From contig NZ_UUON01000051.1 of NCBI RefSeq assembly GCF_900590885.1, forward strand, positions 186,001 through 250,000: 64,000 bases of DNA, written 5' to 3'. The position numbers were made by a program, and so were the translations under genes. This DNA is from Pseudomonas viridiflava. GTDB taxonomy: Bacteria > Pseudomonadota > Gammaproteobacteria > Pseudomonadales > Pseudomonadaceae. Shown here one piece after another: positions 28,090 to 36,727 of the stretch. The notes beneath the pieces are model-generated. The model was given only the letters and a program-made list of their open reading frames with translations. It was not told the DNA's origin and did not search any database. How positions within the stretch are numbered: the stretch's first letter is position 1; each line of letters opens with the position of its first letter.

Positions 28090-29049
28090 ATGCCGCGAAC
28101 GCTCATAAGAAAAAACCCCAGCAACTTTAAAACACTGCCGCTGCACGTCGAAGCCACACCCGAAGGCCTGAGCTACCAGAGCGTGGGCATGCCGCTCAAC
28201 TTTGCCCAAACCTTGCAGCGCCGTAAGCCGGTCGAGGTGGCCGACCCTGAGCGCTTCGTGCTGGAACTGGCCAACCTCGGCGTGTCGGTACGCCTGACCC
28301 TGCACTGGCAAAACAAGGATTACTGGGTGCTGGTGCGCCAGCGTCGCCAGGACCGTGGCGACGTGGTGCTCAAGCTGATCTCCGGCTATGTGCCCGCCCA
28401 CGAGTTGAACCTGCCGCTGCACACCGCCATCCAGGAGATTGCCGAGGAATGCCTGCTGGAGACGCCCGAGGGCTGGCTCAGTGGGCGCTTCAACGACACC
28501 TGGCTGCCGGCGCCCTACGCGGCGGCCCTGCATTACCGCGAGGCGCTGCCCTTTCGCTTGAGCCCGCTGTCCGGCGCCGCGCGCCCGGTGCGTTGCGCCA
28601 CCACCCAACTGATCGAACGCCCACGGGCTTACGTGCACTTGCCCACGGCGTCGCTGCAATTGATTTATGACTTGCGGCTTGAAGTGCCGAAAGAGGCCAA
28701 GTCGCTGAGCCTGTTTCATGTGGATGAGCGGCTGGAAGGTGATCAGTTGGTGGCGCGCCTGGACCGTCAGCGCCCGGACCTGTACCTGATGCCTCTCAAA
28801 GACGGTCAGCCACTGGCCGAGCTGTACACCTTGAAGAAAGACCAGCTGTACCCGGCCAGTACGCGGGGTTTGTACCTGGCGGAAAGCTTCGCCCAGCAGG
28901 AAGGCTGGCTGGTGCGTGAGGAGCGTATTCGCTGGAAGGATTGGCTCAGGCAGCAAGGCCTGGCGGCGCCGGAGAAAGAGTCGAAATTGAAGCGCCTGGC
29001 CCAGCGGGTGCTGCGCAAGATTGTGCCGAAGAAGAAAGTTAAAGGTTAA
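28090..29049 (+). CDS. Uncharacterised protein with a Nudix-like box
   Basis: A 319-residue soluble protein that I cannot name with confidence. The ATG at 28090 follows AAAGGAGCCGAC, a strong ribosome site, and is preferred to an in-frame ATG at 28048. Residues 99-123 read GYVPAHE, then nine residues, then QEIAEECLL. This resembles the Nudix signature GX5EX7REUXEEXGU but with Gln for Arg, two extra residues and Cys-Leu in place of X-Gly. The C-terminus is very basic (KRLAQRVLRKIVPKKKVKG). Relatives have been labelled "metal ABC transporter ATPase" in databases; I see no Walker A motif, so that label looks wrong. It follows the aldo/keto reductase after 41 bases. Confidence 0.7.
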   Translation: MPRTLIRKNPSNFKTLPLHVEATPEGLSYQSVGMPLNFAQTLQRRKPVEVADPERFVLELANLGVSVRLTLHWQNKDYWVLVRQRRQDRGDVVLKLISGYVPAHELNLPLHTAIQEIAEECLLETPEGWLSGRFNDTWLPAPYAAALHYREALPFRLSPLSGAARPVRCATTQLIERPRAYVHLPTASLQLIYDLRLEVPKEAKSLSLFHVDERLEGDQLVARLDRQRPDLYLMPLKDGQPLAELYTLKKDQLYPASTRGLYLAESFAQQEGWLVREERIRWKDWLRQQGLAAPEKESKLKRLAQRVLRKIVPKKKVKG

Positions 29050-29060
29050 ACCGCAATCAA

Positions 29061-29093
29061 AATGTGGGAGGGGGCTTGCCCCCTCCCACATTT
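29061..29093. repeat. Symmetric REP-type hairpin at a convergent gene junction
   Basis: Perfect arms AATGTGGGAGGGGGC and GCCCCCTCCCACATT around a TT loop. It fills the 52-base gap between the convergent Nudix-like gene and the epimerase gene and may end transcription both ways. It is the last REP-type sequence I can find in the window. Confidence 0.88.
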
Positions 29094-29101
29094 GATTTAG
29101 G

Positions 29102-30037
29102 TTAGCTGTTAAGAAGGCGTTCCAGGCCAACTTTGAGTGGGGTGGGTTCCGGCAACTTGAAACTCGCCAACAACCGCTGGTTGTTCGCCCGCGAATGGCG
29201 GATATCCCCCGAGCGCGCCGGCCCGTAGGTCACAGGCGGCAAACTGCCCACCGCTTCTTCCAACGCCTGCAGCACTTGCTTGAGCGTGGTAGTGCGGTTC
29301 CAGCCCACGTTGATCGCACCCAACTGCGCTTCCGGTGTTTCGATGGCCTGCACCAGCACGTCGACCAGGTCTTCCACGTACATGAAATCGCGGGTCTGCT
29401 CGCCGTCGCCGAACACGGCAATCGGCAGGCCCTGCTGGGCGCGTTCGCTGAAAATGCTGATCACCCCGGAGTACGGCGAGGACGGATCCTGGCGCGGCCC
29501 GAAGATATTGAAGAAGCGGAAAATCACCGGCTCCAGGCCATGCTGGCGCCGGTAGAAATCGAAGTAATGCTCGCCGGCCAGCTTGTCGGACGCATAGGGC
29601 GTCAGCGGCGCCTTGGTGGTGTCTTCGTCAATCGAAGCACCCTCGCCGTTGTTGCCATACACCGCCGCGCTGGAGGCGAAAACCACACGCTTCACCCCGG
29701 CCTGGCGCATGGCTTCGCAGACATTCAAGGTGCCGACGAAATTGCTCTGGTGCGTGCTGACCGGGTCATCCACCGACGCCTGCACCGAGGCCACCGCCGC
29801 CAGGTGCACCACCGCCGTGGTGCCGATGGCGGCACGCGCCACCAAGGCCGCATCGGCGACGTCACCTTCCAGCAGCTCAACGCGCGGGTTGGCCAGCGGC
29901 AAGTTGCTGCGCTTGCCCGTGGACAGGTTATCCAGCACCCGCACGGCGTAGCCCTTGGCGAGCAGCGCATCGACCAGGTGCGAGCCGATAAAGCCCGCGC
30001 CGCCGGTAATCAGAACCCACTTTTCAGCGTTACTCAT
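29102..30037 (-). CDS. NAD-dependent epimerase/dehydratase (GalE-like)
   Basis: A 311-residue extended short-chain dehydrogenase. The N-terminal NAD site is ITGGAGFIGSHLVDALL, followed by LDNLSTGKRSNL, typical of UDP-glucose/UDP-GlcNAc 4-epimerases. The catalytic pair is Tyr and Lys in TPYASDKLAGEHYF, with Ser in VFASSAAVYG. It begins eight bases inside the 3' end of hldE, so it is translated with it; a sugar nucleotide for the core or O-chain is the likely product. The exact nucleotide sugar cannot be told from sequence. Confidence 0.85.
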   Translation of the reverse strand: MSNAEKWVLITGGAGFIGSHLVDALLAKGYAVRVLDNLSTGKRSNLPLANPRVELLEGDVADAALVARAAIGTTAVVHLAAVASVQASVDDPVSTHQSNFVGTLNVCEAMRQAGVKRVVFASSAAVYGNNGEGASIDEDTTKAPLTPYASDKLAGEHYFDFYRRQHGLEPVIFRFFNIFGPRQDPSSPYSGVISIFSERAQQGLPIAVFGDGEQTRDFMYVEDLVDVLVQAIETPEAQLGAINVGWNRTTTLKQVLQALEEAVGSLPPVTYGPARSGDIRHSRANNQRLLASFKLPEPTPLKVGLERLLNS

Positions 30038-31454
30038 TGTTGCGGATCTTCTCGACAATGGCAGTGGTCGAGCTGTTCTCGACCAGGCCCAGGACTTTGA
30101 CCTTGCCACCGTAGGCACTGACGATATCGGCACCCACCACCTGGTCGACGGAATAATCGCCGCCCTTGACCAGCACGTCCGGCTTGACCTGGGCCAGCAG
30201 GTTTTCCGGAGTCGCTTCAGGGAAGCTGATCACCCAGTCCACCGCACCCAGGCCGGCCAGCACGGCCATGCGCCGGTCAACACTGTTGATCGGGCGGCCC
30301 GGGCCTTTGAGGCGGCTGACCGAGGCGTCGTCGTTGACCGCGACGATCAGGCGATCGCCTTGGGCACGCGCCTGCTCCAGGTAGGTCACGTGGCCGGCGT
30401 GCAGGATGTCGAAGCAGCCATTGGTGAACACAATGCTTTCGTTGTGGGCACGCGCGTCGTCAATCGCCAGCAGCAATTGTTCGATGGTCAGCACGCCACG
30501 TTCCGAGCCTTCGGAACGCTGGATCGCGCGGCGCAGCTCAGGCGCGCTGATTGCAGCGGTACCCAGCTTGCCGACCACGATGCCCGCCGCCAGGTTGGCC
30601 AGGGCCACCGCGTGGGGCAGCTCTTCGCCAGCTGCGATGGAGGCGGCCAGGGTGGAGATCACCGTGTCGCCGGCGCCAGTGACGTCGAACACTTCCCGGG
30701 CGCGCGCCGGCAGGTGCATGGCCGGGTGGCCTGGGCGCAGCAGGGTCATGCCGTGCTCGCCGCGGGTCACCAGCAAGGCGCCCAGGTCGAGGTCGGCCAT
30801 CAGCGTGGCGCCTTTGGTGACCAACTCGTGCTCATCGGCGCAACCGCCAACAATGGCTTCGAACTCGCTGAGGTTCGGCGTGATCAGGCTGGCCCCGCGA
30901 TAAATCGAGAAGTCCTTGCCCTTGGGATCGGCCAGCACCGGGATGCCCTTGGCCTTGGCGGCCTGGATCAACACCTGGTGGTTCTTCAACGCGCCTTTGC
31001 CGTAGTCGGACAACACCAGCACCTTGATGCCTTCGAGCAGCTCGTCGACCTGGCCACTGAGGGCCAGGGCGTCGGTGGCGAAGGGTTCTTCGAAATCGAT
31101 ACGCAGCAATTGCTGGTGACGGCTCATGACCCGCAGCTTGACGATGGTGGGCTGGTGGGCAATGCGCTGGAACAGCGCGCGCACGCCGGCGCCGCGCAGG
31201 CTGTTGGCCAGGCTGTCGGCGGCTTCGTCGTCGCCGGTCACACCCACCAGGGAGGCCGGGGCGCCGAGGGCGGCAATATTGAGGGCAACGTTGGCAGCGC
31301 CACCCGGGCGGTCTTCGATTTGCTCGACCTTGACGACCGGCACCGGCGCCTCAGGGGAAATCCGTGAGGTACCACCATGCCAGTAACGGTCGAGCATGAC
31401 ATCGCCGACCACCAAGACAGGGGCTTGATCGAATCGCGGCATGGACAACTTCAT
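30030..31454 (-). CDS. hldE: Bifunctional heptose kinase/ADP-heptose synthase HldE
   Basis: Makes ADP-glycero-manno-heptose, the donor for the inner core. The 474-residue protein fuses an N-terminal PfkB-type kinase (about 1-320; GGAANVALNIAALG and the anion hole GAGDTVISTLAA) to a C-terminal nucleotidyltransferase (about 340-474; FTNGCFDILHAGHVTYLEQA with the HxGH motif). The ATG at 31454 (MKLSMPRFDQAP) is chosen over 31472. Its products are used by WaaC and WaaF encoded at 59.5-61.6 kb. The PAO1 counterpart is rfaE (PA4996). Confidence 0.97.
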   Translation of the reverse strand: MKLSMPRFDQAPVLVVGDVMLDRYWHGGTSRISPEAPVPVVKVEQIEDRPGGAANVALNIAALGAPASLVGVTGDDEAADSLANSLRGAGVRALFQRIAHQPTIVKLRVMSRHQQLLRIDFEEPFATDALALSGQVDELLEGIKVLVLSDYGKGALKNHQVLIQAAKAKGIPVLADPKGKDFSIYRGASLITPNLSEFEAIVGGCADEHELVTKGATLMADLDLGALLVTRGEHGMTLLRPGHPAMHLPARAREVFDVTGAGDTVISTLAASIAAGEELPHAVALANLAAGIVVGKLGTAAISAPELRRAIQRSEGSERGVLTIEQLLLAIDDARAHNESIVFTNGCFDILHAGHVTYLEQARAQGDRLIVAVNDDASVSRLKGPGRPINSVDRRMAVLAGLGAVDWVISFPEATPENLLAQVKPDVLVKGGDYSVDQVVGADIVSAYGGKVKVLGLVENSSTTAIVEKIRNNE

Positions 31455-31557
31455 GGAGCAACCCACATACAAAATGAACAGGGGCGCGATATTAGCACAG
31501 GGTGAGCGCCGCCTAGTTCGAGAGCTTTATCCGCGATGTGTCAGGCGGCAAAACTGC

Positions 31558-32166
31558 TCACTTTTTAAACAGAACCGTCAGGATGTGCTCCACGGCGTCG
31601 GTCAGTTCGACGTCATCGGTGTTGATTGTGCAGTCGGCAGCCAGCGGCGCCTCATAGGGGCTGTCCAGGCCGGTGAAGGCCTTGATGCGCCCTTCCAGTG
31701 CCGCGCGGTACAGCCCCTTGGGGTCGCGCCGCGCACACACGTCGAACGGCGTGCTGATATACACCTCGAAAAACTGCCCCGGCCCGAACAGCGCCCTGGC
31801 GGTGGCCCGGTCTGCATTGAACGGGGAAATGGCCGAGACGATCACGATCAAGCCCGCGTCCACCATCAACCGCGCGACTTCGCCAATACGCCGGATATTC
31901 TCCTTGCGCGCCGCATCGCTCATGCCGAGGTCATTGCACAAACCGGTGCGCAAATTGTCACCGTCGAGCACAAAGGTATGCCGCCCCTGCTCGTTGAGCT
32001 GCACTTCCAGTGCATTGGCCAGGGTCGACTTGCCCGACCCGGACAACCCCGTGAGCCACAGGCAGCAAGGCTGCTGATGCTTGAGCGCGGCGCGCGCCGC
32101 CACCGATAACGACAAGGCAAAGGGGCGAATGGCAGCGGAACCACCGGCAAGCGACTGACTATTCAT
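31558..32166 (-). CDS. cysC: Free-standing adenylylsulfate (APS) kinase CysC
   Basis: Phosphorylates APS to PAPS, the sulfate donor for sulfotransferases. The 202-residue protein has the P-loop GLSGSGKST (residues 40-48), DGDNLRTGLCNDLGMSDAAR, the lid region IRRIGEVARLMVDAG and VSAISPFNADR, and FEVYISTPFDVCARRDPKGLY. All are typical of active CysC. The start overlaps the sulfotransferase stop by eight bases. Assimilatory PAPS in pseudomonads usually comes from a CysNC fusion elsewhere, so a separate cysC fused into one unit with a sulfotransferase inside an LPS region points to a dedicated PAPS supply for glycan sulfation. The last point is inference. Confidence 0.93.
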   Translation of the reverse strand: MNSQSLAGGSAAIRPFALSLSVAARAALKHQQPCCLWLTGLSGSGKSTLANALEVQLNEQGRHTFVLDGDNLRTGLCNDLGMSDAARKENIRRIGEVARLMVDAGLIVIVSAISPFNADRATARALFGPGQFFEVYISTPFDVCARRDPKGLYRAALEGRIKAFTGLDSPYEAPLAADCTINTDDVELTDAVEHILTVLFKK

Positions 32167-32875
32167 AACCCAGGACCTCGTAATCACGTTGATAGGCACG
32201 TCGAACCAGACGGCGCGTGCGCACGGAGCAGAACTCCCTGACCGGCTCGCTGCGACGCCCGAGGGAAACATTCAGGTGTGGCAGGGATGAGCTCACCCCG
32301 AGGCGTTCGCACAGGTGCTGGAAATCCTGCTCCAGGGATTCCTGGCGCCCAAGAAAATCCATCGCCATGTGCCCCATGTGATCGACCAGGAAATCGGTCT
32401 GGGGCGCGAAGTGCAGTTGCCGACGCAGGTTGTCCGGGTGCAGCCAGCCGCTGACAAAAGCGTCGAAATCGCGGTAGCTGGAGACGAGTGCCTGGGCGTG
32501 CAGGTCGCGCGCGCCCATGTGGTTGCTGCGCAGGTAGGTGTAGGCCGAGTAGGCACGCTCCAGCGGGTCACGCACGAAGGCAAACTTGAAGCTGCGTTCG
32601 CAGTGTTCGGGAAATTGCTGCTGGTACCAGTAGTACGGCAAATGCCCCGGCCAGCGCCCCTCCAGCAGCGCCGAACAGACGCTGCTGCCGGCGCATTTGG
32701 GCACGTGGATAAACACACAATTGTGCCGCGCAAAGGCCGGGTTGAGCGTTGTCACACCCGACAGGGATTTATTGACTGCCTGGCGATCCACCACCGACAA
32801 GCGCCCCAGCAAAAACACCCGTTGGGGCTTGGGAAGCAGTTTCCACAACAGACGTTGCAACATTCCATTACCCAC
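32159..32875 (-). CDS. Sulfotransferase family 2-type protein
   Basis: A 238-residue PAPS-dependent sulfotransferase of the carbohydrate type. The 5'-phosphosulfate loop is FIHVPKCAGSS (residues 55-65), where HxPKxxGSS is the family hallmark. The 3'-phosphate motif is FAFVRDPLERAYSAY (about 98-112). The N-terminus is basic with a short hydrophobic stretch but no clear signal or TM helix, so the protein is probably cytoplasmic and peripheral. The frame can start at GTG 32875 or ATG 32863 (MLQRLLWKLL); I cannot decide. Its stop overlaps the cysC start, so the donor-making enzyme and the transferase are made together. Target is unknown; a core or O-chain sugar is the natural guess. Confidence 0.85.
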   Translation of the reverse strand: MGNGMLQRLLWKLLPKPQRVFLLGRLSVVDRQAVNKSLSGVTTLNPAFARHNCVFIHVPKCAGSSVCSALLEGRWPGHLPYYWYQQQFPEHCERSFKFAFVRDPLERAYSAYTYLRSNHMGARDLHAQALVSSYRDFDAFVSGWLHPDNLRRQLHFAPQTDFLVDHMGHMAMDFLGRQESLEQDFQHLCERLGVSSSLPHLNVSLGRRSEPVREFCSVRTRRLVRRAYQRDYEVLGYE

Positions 32876-32983
32876 GCAAGAAGGTTAGCCCTCTCGTTCT
32901 TGATTCGAATCGAGGGGGCCAACATAACAAACGACAGGCGGTGAATTATTTGGCTTTGGTAAAGCCTGTAAGGGCTTTGACAC

Positions 32984-33010
32984 AAAAACCGGGGCGCATT
33001 GCGCGCCCCG
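32984..33010 (-). terminator. Rho-independent terminator after msbA
   Basis: On the minus strand CGGGGCGCGCAATGCGCCCC plus G forms a stable GC stem, followed by GTTTTTG. It lies six bases after the msbA stop codon and separates the waaL-msbA unit from the sulfotransferase gene. Confidence 0.9.
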
Positions 33011-33015
33011 ATGTA

Positions 33016-34824
33016 TCAGGTGATGTTGGCGGTTGCCGGCTCATCCAGGCCCATGGCGTGCAGGCGCGAATAATAGCCGCCCATGGCCAGCAGCTCGAGG
33101 TGTGTACCACGCTCGACAATTTCACCGTGGTCCATCACCAGAATCAGGTCGGCTTTCTCGATGGTGGACAAGCGGTGCGCAATCACCAGGGTGGTACGGC
33201 CTTTCATGACCTTGTCCAGCGCGGCCTGAATGTGGCGTTCCGACTCAGTGTCCAGCGCCGAAGTCGCCTCGTCCAGAATCAGCAACGGCGCGTTTTTCAG
33301 CAGCGCGCGGGCAATGGCCAGGCGCTGGCGCTGGCCGCCGGAAAGCAGCACGCCGTTTTCGCCGACTTCGGTGTCCAGGCCTTTTGGCAGCTCGGCGATG
33401 AAGTCCATGGCATAGGCATCCGCCGCGGCTTTTTCGATGTCGGCACGCGGTGCATCCGCCAGGTCGCCGTAGGCAATGTTGTTGGCCACGGTGTCGTTGA
33501 ACAGGGTCACGTGCTGGGTCACTTGGGCCACGTGCCGGCGCAGGTTGCGCAGGCGGTAGTCTTCGATCTCGACCTCATCCAGCAGGATTTCGCCGGTTTC
33601 GTGATGGTAGAAACGCGGGATCAGGCTGGCCAGGGTCGACTTGCCGCTGCCCGAGCGGCCGACCAGGGCAATCATCTGCCCGGGCGCTGCGCTGAAGCTG
33701 ATGTTCTTGAGTACTTCGCGCTCGGTGCCCGGGTAGGTGAAGCTCAGGTTGCGCACGTCCAGGCGACCGCTGACGCGATCACGCTCCACGGTACCGCCGT
33801 CGACTTCAGGCACTTCATCCAACTGTTCGAAGATGCTCTCGGCACCGGCCACGCCTTTCTGGATCGTCGAGCTGACTTCCGAGAGTTGGCGGATCGGCTT
33901 GGGCAGCAGGCCCGCTGCGGTGATATAGGCCACCAGGTCACCGGCCGTGGCATCGCCGCGCAGCAGCAATACCAGGAACATCAACGTGGCCATGGCGGTG
34001 TAGATCACCAATTGCAGCATCGGCGTGTAGACCGCGCCGGTCTTGTTCATGCGCAGTTGCTTGTCGGTGTTGCTTTGGCTGGCGGCGGCGAAACGCCGTT
34101 CTTCATAGCTTTCGCCACCGAAGCTGCGCACCACGCGGTAGCCCTGGATAGTCTCCGAGGCCACGTGGGTCACGTCGCCCATCGCGACCTGGATCTTCTT
34201 GCTCTGCTTGCGGAATTTCTTGCTGGTGCTGCTGACCATTACCGCGATCAGCGGCAGGATCGCCAACATCACCAGGGTCAGCTTCCAGTTCATCCACAGC
34301 AGGTAGCCGAACAGGAACACCACCGTCAGGCCTTCGCGGATCACCACCTTGATCGCATCCGTGGCGGCACCGGTCACCATGGTCACGTTGAAGGTGATGC
34401 GCGAAATCAGGTGGCCCGAGTTATGCGTATCGAAGTAGCGGTTGGGCAGTACCAGCAGTTTGTTGAACAACGAAACGCGCAGGTCATGCACCAGCCCCAG
34501 GGAAACCTTGGCCAGATAGTAGTTGCCCAGGAACGAGCCAAGGCCCTGCCAGGCCGCGATCAGGATGATCAGCAGCGGCACGGCCATCAGCAGTTTCAAG
34601 TCCTTGAACAGCGGGATCTTGGGCAGGAACACCACATCGGGATTGCTCAGGCCATCCACGAAGTACTTGAGAATCCCCGCGAGCATGGGCTGGGTGGACG
34701 CAAAAATCACGAAGCCCAAGATACTCAGCATGAACATGCCGAGATACGGTTTCACATAGCCCAGCAGCCGCAAATAGATTTTGAGGCTGGACTCCTGGTC
34801 CGCTTTGGGCGGTGTGTCACTCAT
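33016..34824 (-). CDS. msbA: Lipid A export ATP-binding/permease protein MsbA
   Basis: Flips lipid A-core across the inner membrane. The 602-residue half-transporter has six N-terminal TM helices (about 20-320) and a C-terminal ABC domain with Walker A VGRSGSGKSTLA, the signature LSGGQRQRLAIARALL, Walker B PLLILDEATSALD and the switch HRLST. The start ATG at 34824 follows nine bases after the waaL stop. A strong terminator lies directly downstream. The PAO1 counterpart is PA4997. Confidence 0.97.
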   Translation of the reverse strand: MSDTPPKADQESSLKIYLRLLGYVKPYLGMFMLSILGFVIFASTQPMLAGILKYFVDGLSNPDVVFLPKIPLFKDLKLLMAVPLLIILIAAWQGLGSFLGNYYLAKVSLGLVHDLRVSLFNKLLVLPNRYFDTHNSGHLISRITFNVTMVTGAATDAIKVVIREGLTVVFLFGYLLWMNWKLTLVMLAILPLIAVMVSSTSKKFRKQSKKIQVAMGDVTHVASETIQGYRVVRSFGGESYEERRFAAASQSNTDKQLRMNKTGAVYTPMLQLVIYTAMATLMFLVLLLRGDATAGDLVAYITAAGLLPKPIRQLSEVSSTIQKGVAGAESIFEQLDEVPEVDGGTVERDRVSGRLDVRNLSFTYPGTEREVLKNISFSAAPGQMIALVGRSGSGKSTLASLIPRFYHHETGEILLDEVEIEDYRLRNLRRHVAQVTQHVTLFNDTVANNIAYGDLADAPRADIEKAAADAYAMDFIAELPKGLDTEVGENGVLLSGGQRQRLAIARALLKNAPLLILDEATSALDTESERHIQAALDKVMKGRTTLVIAHRLSTIEKADLILVMDHGEIVERGTHLELLAMGGYYSRLHAMGLDEPATANIT

Positions 34825-34833
34825 GTGTCGGGC

Positions 34834-36012
34834 TCACTGATTGGATAGGACGCGAACTTTATCACAAGCATCGGGTTTGGCCCGCGCCCAGACCAAAACG
34901 CTGGCCAGCGCGATCGGTAGCCACGAAATGAACCACTCGGCGCGCGGCGTACCCGTGAGGCTGGCCGCATCGAACTGCATGGCCAGGAACGAGAACACCC
35001 ATACGCCGATGACACCCTTGCCGTAGAGCGTGTCGCGCGCCTTCCAGGCTTGCCACAACACGCCGAACCACAGCCCGCACCACAGCAACAAGCCCGGCAG
35101 GCCCAGTTCGATGGTGATGTGGGTGAACAGGTTGTGGGAGTGATCGAAATAAATGCCGTCCGCAAGTACCTTGTAATCTCCGCCCAGGCCCAGGCCGGTC
35201 CACGGGTGCTCGGAAATCATCTGCAGCGCCGACATGAAGATCTGCGGCCGATACGAAACGCCACGGGCCAGCATCAGCGATTGCATGGCAAAAAACACCG
35301 CCACTGCCGCCACGACCGCGCCGATGGCAATCACGGTGGTGCGCCGGTCGCGGCACCAGGCCGGCATGGCAACCACGGTCAACAGCAGGGCCAACGCGGC
35401 ACCACGGCTCTGACTCAATACCACGAACAGCCCGAGGAATCCGACGGACACCACCCACGCCACCTGCATCCAACGACCACGGGGCAGCCAGTGCAGCAGC
35501 CACACCGCCGCCACGCCAATCACGTAGGCGCCCAGGATCGGGTGGGACAACTGCCCCAGGCCTTCGAGGCGGGCCGACCAGGCATTATGCTCAACGCCGT
35601 AAAACTTGATGATCGCCACCAGCGACGACAAGGCGAGGCCGAAACCACCCCACTGCATCGCGCGAATCACCCGTTCGGACTGGCCACAGGCAAACACCGG
35701 GAAAAACAGCAGGAACATGCCGATATACAGCAGCCGCTTGGTCTCACGCGACGGGTCTTCGGTATTGGTCCACAACAAACTGACCGCGCCCCACACCGCG
35801 AGCGCGGCAATCATCAGGCAGATCCAGCGTTGCTCACGCCAGACTTCCTTGAGGCGCTCACGGGACGACCAGGCAAACACCACCGCCGGCAACCACAGAA
35901 ACAGCGTCAGCCCCTGCTGATAAATCTTGTTGGTTGGCGCGAAAGCAATCGCCAGCAAAAACCACAGTAACCCGAAAACCATCCATACCTGCGCCCAACG
36001 ACTTGCTTGCAT
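34834..36012 (-). CDS. waaL: O-antigen ligase family protein WaaL
   Basis: Transfers undecaprenyl-linked O-polysaccharide to lipid A-core on the periplasmic side. The 392-residue protein has about ten to twelve TM helices. Ligase hallmarks are visible: the Arg in VLSQSRGAALALLLTV and the periplasmic loop around SYRPQIFMSALQMISEHPWTG, ending in FDHSHNLFTHITIELGLPGL with the conserved histidines. I choose ATG 36012 because CAGGAG stands six bases before it; an in-frame ATG at 36075 has no such site. msbA follows after nine bases. In PAO1 waaL (PA4999) is in the same place. Confidence 0.9.
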   Translation of the reverse strand: MQASRWAQVWMVFGLLWFLLAIAFAPTNKIYQQGLTLFLWLPAVVFAWSSRERLKEVWREQRWICLMIAALAVWGAVSLLWTNTEDPSRETKRLLYIGMFLLFFPVFACGQSERVIRAMQWGGFGLALSSLVAIIKFYGVEHNAWSARLEGLGQLSHPILGAYVIGVAAVWLLHWLPRGRWMQVAWVVSVGFLGLFVVLSQSRGAALALLLTVVAMPAWCRDRRTTVIAIGAVVAAVAVFFAMQSLMLARGVSYRPQIFMSALQMISEHPWTGLGLGGDYKVLADGIYFDHSHNLFTHITIELGLPGLLLWCGLWFGVLWQAWKARDTLYGKGVIGVWVFSFLAMQFDAASLTGTPRAEWFISWLPIALASVLVWARAKPDACDKVRVLSNQ

Positions 36013-36121
36013 CACCCGCTCCTGAATACGTCCAACCCGCCAACCGGCATGGTTAAAAACCAAAACTTTCGGCATTATTACCGATCACTGTGCCCCGCGA
36101 ATCCCACAAGGCTTTCCCACG

Positions 36122-36727
36122 ATGCAATGTTCAAGGCTTGCCCAAGCCGATCTAGACAAGATGATTGAAGGTGCCAGAATCCTCGAGAAGGACAGCTACG
36201 GGCCGAAAGTCTACCTGCTGTCTGACGGAAATATCCTCAAACTTTTCCGGCGCAAACGCCTGTTTTCCTCGGCATTGTTTCGCCCCTACTCCAAGCGATT
36301 CATCGACAACGTCGCGCAGTTGCAACAGCGTGGCATCCCCACCTTGAGCGTAATTGCGTTCTTTCAACTGGAAGCGCCCGGCATGACCGCCGTGTTGTAT
36401 CGGCCGCTGCCGGGGGAAACCCTGCGGCAGATTTCCAACCAGGAAGGCTTTGAGTGGGAAGCTAACCTCGGCCCGCTGGTGGCGCTTATCCGCCGCTTGC
36501 ATGGCGCAGGCATCTACTTCCGCTCCTTGCACCTGGGCAACATTGTCGTGACGCCAGACAATGAAATGGGGCTGATCGACGTGGCCGACATGCGCTTCCT
36601 GCGCGCCCCCCTGAACCCGGAACTCGCACGGCGCAACCTGCAGCACTTCGCACGCTATATTGCGCGCGAGAAGCTGAACGATCGCTTTCCAATGCAGGCA
36701 TTGGAGCAAGCGCTGCTAGCGGCATGA
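36122..36727 (+). CDS. Small LPS kinase-like protein, catalytic Asp replaced
   Basis: A 201-residue protein with an RIO/WaaP-like kinase shape: YGPKVYLLSDGNILKLF with Lys40 as a candidate ATP-anchoring lysine, a hinge at LYRPLPGETL, a catalytic-loop-like FRSLHLGNIVV and a metal-site-like GLIDVADMRF. At the place of the catalytic aspartate (HGD/HRD) there is Ser135, so it is either an atypical kinase or a pseudokinase. Homologues carry the label "toluene tolerance protein" in Pseudomonas genomes. It is divergent from waaL and runs 12 bases into the 3' end of the convergent glycosyltransferase gene. By place it resembles PA4998. Confidence 0.75.
   Translation: MQCSRLAQADLDKMIEGARILEKDSYGPKVYLLSDGNILKLFRRKRLFSSALFRPYSKRFIDNVAQLQQRGIPTLSVIAFFQLEAPGMTAVLYRPLPGETLRQISNQEGFEWEANLGPLVALIRRLHGAGIYFRSLHLGNIVVTPDNEMGLIDVADMRFLRAPLNPELARRNLQHFARYIAREKLNDRFPMQALEQALLAA

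Noticed and set aside
32941..34848. Long open frame antisense to msbA
   Set aside because: Shadow of a certain gene; composition biased to Gln, His and Val; no ribosome site or domain.
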